In this document: in pieces, positions 5,703-5,758 of the stretch
How the letters are laid out: the number at the start of each line of letters is the position of its first letter
How positions within the stretch are numbered: position 1 is the first letter of the stretch
Assembly (NCBI GenBank): GCA_014380105.1
Contig: JACMKL010000315.1
Span: forward strand, 1 to 5,758
DNA length: 5,758 nt
Source: Candidatus Melainabacteria bacterium
GTDB taxonomy: Bacteria > Cyanobacteriota > Vampirovibrionia > Obscuribacterales > Obscuribacteraceae
Reading direction: 5' to 3'
The notes under the pieces: model-generated
Databases searched by the model: none
What the model saw: only the letters and a program-made list of their open reading frames with translations
What the model was told of the DNA's origin: nothing
Translations under genes and position numbers: made by a program

Positions 5703-5758
5703 GTCGAAAACCTATCTGGTCTTAAAAACATTATTGCCGAGATGCGCTTGCAAAGCCA

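Noticed and set aside
5703..5758. A sigma70 promoter for the DUF362 gene, with TTGCAA and AATAAT on the minus strand
   Set aside because: The spacer between the two boxes is about 12 bases, too short for a normal promoter.

Overview
The window looks like a stretch of an ordinary bacterial chromosome: GC is moderate (mid-40s percent by eye), gaps are short, and genes are tightly packed with overlapping stop and start codons. The exported proteins (a Tat-type lipoprotein signal and two Sec-like N-termini) suggest a bacterium with a well-developed cell envelope. I cannot place the organism from sequence alone. The secreted TPR-like protein and the gene mix give a weak impression of a non-photosynthetic cyanobacterial relative (Vampirovibrionia/Obscuribacterales), but nothing here proves it. 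There are no rRNA or tRNA genes, insertion sequences, CRISPR arrays or phage genes.

Layout, left to right. (1) 2-133 (+) is the proline/glycine-rich C-terminal tail of a gene running in from outside the window. (2) 169-858 (+) encodes an exported protein with one recognisable TPR-like helical pair. (3) 909-1751 (+) encodes an exported alpha/beta-hydrolase with an intact Ser-Asp-His triad. (4) 1752-1857 is an intergenic spacer holding a GC-rich segment (1767-1850) that can fold into a closed, nested RNA structure with a possible internal pseudoknot. (5) 1858-4590 (+) is a tight three-gene operon: the two halves of a split, thiamine-diphosphate-dependent transketolase, then an extended-SDR NAD(P)-dependent sugar-nucleotide epimerase/dehydratase or reductase. 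(6) 4587-5702 (-) is a convergent gene for a Tat-exported DUF362 lipoprotein, whose stop codon overlaps that of the epimerase gene. 5703-5758 is non-coding as far as can be seen.

How the genes may work together (inference). A split transketolase beside an NAD-dependent sugar epimerase is typical of surface-polysaccharide or lipopolysaccharide sugar loci. There the transketolase would transfer a two-carbon ketol unit to build or reshape an unusual sugar, and the SDR would epimerise or reduce a nucleotide-activated sugar. The three genes are coupled by a 1-nt gap and an ATGA overlap, so they are probably translated together.

The most interesting item is the foldable RNA directly before the weak TTG start of the transketolase operon. 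Its closing stem pairs off the only Shine-Dalgarno-like bases near that start, so it is a candidate cis-regulatory element that I cannot assign to a known riboswitch class. No clearly novel enzyme system is evident beyond this.
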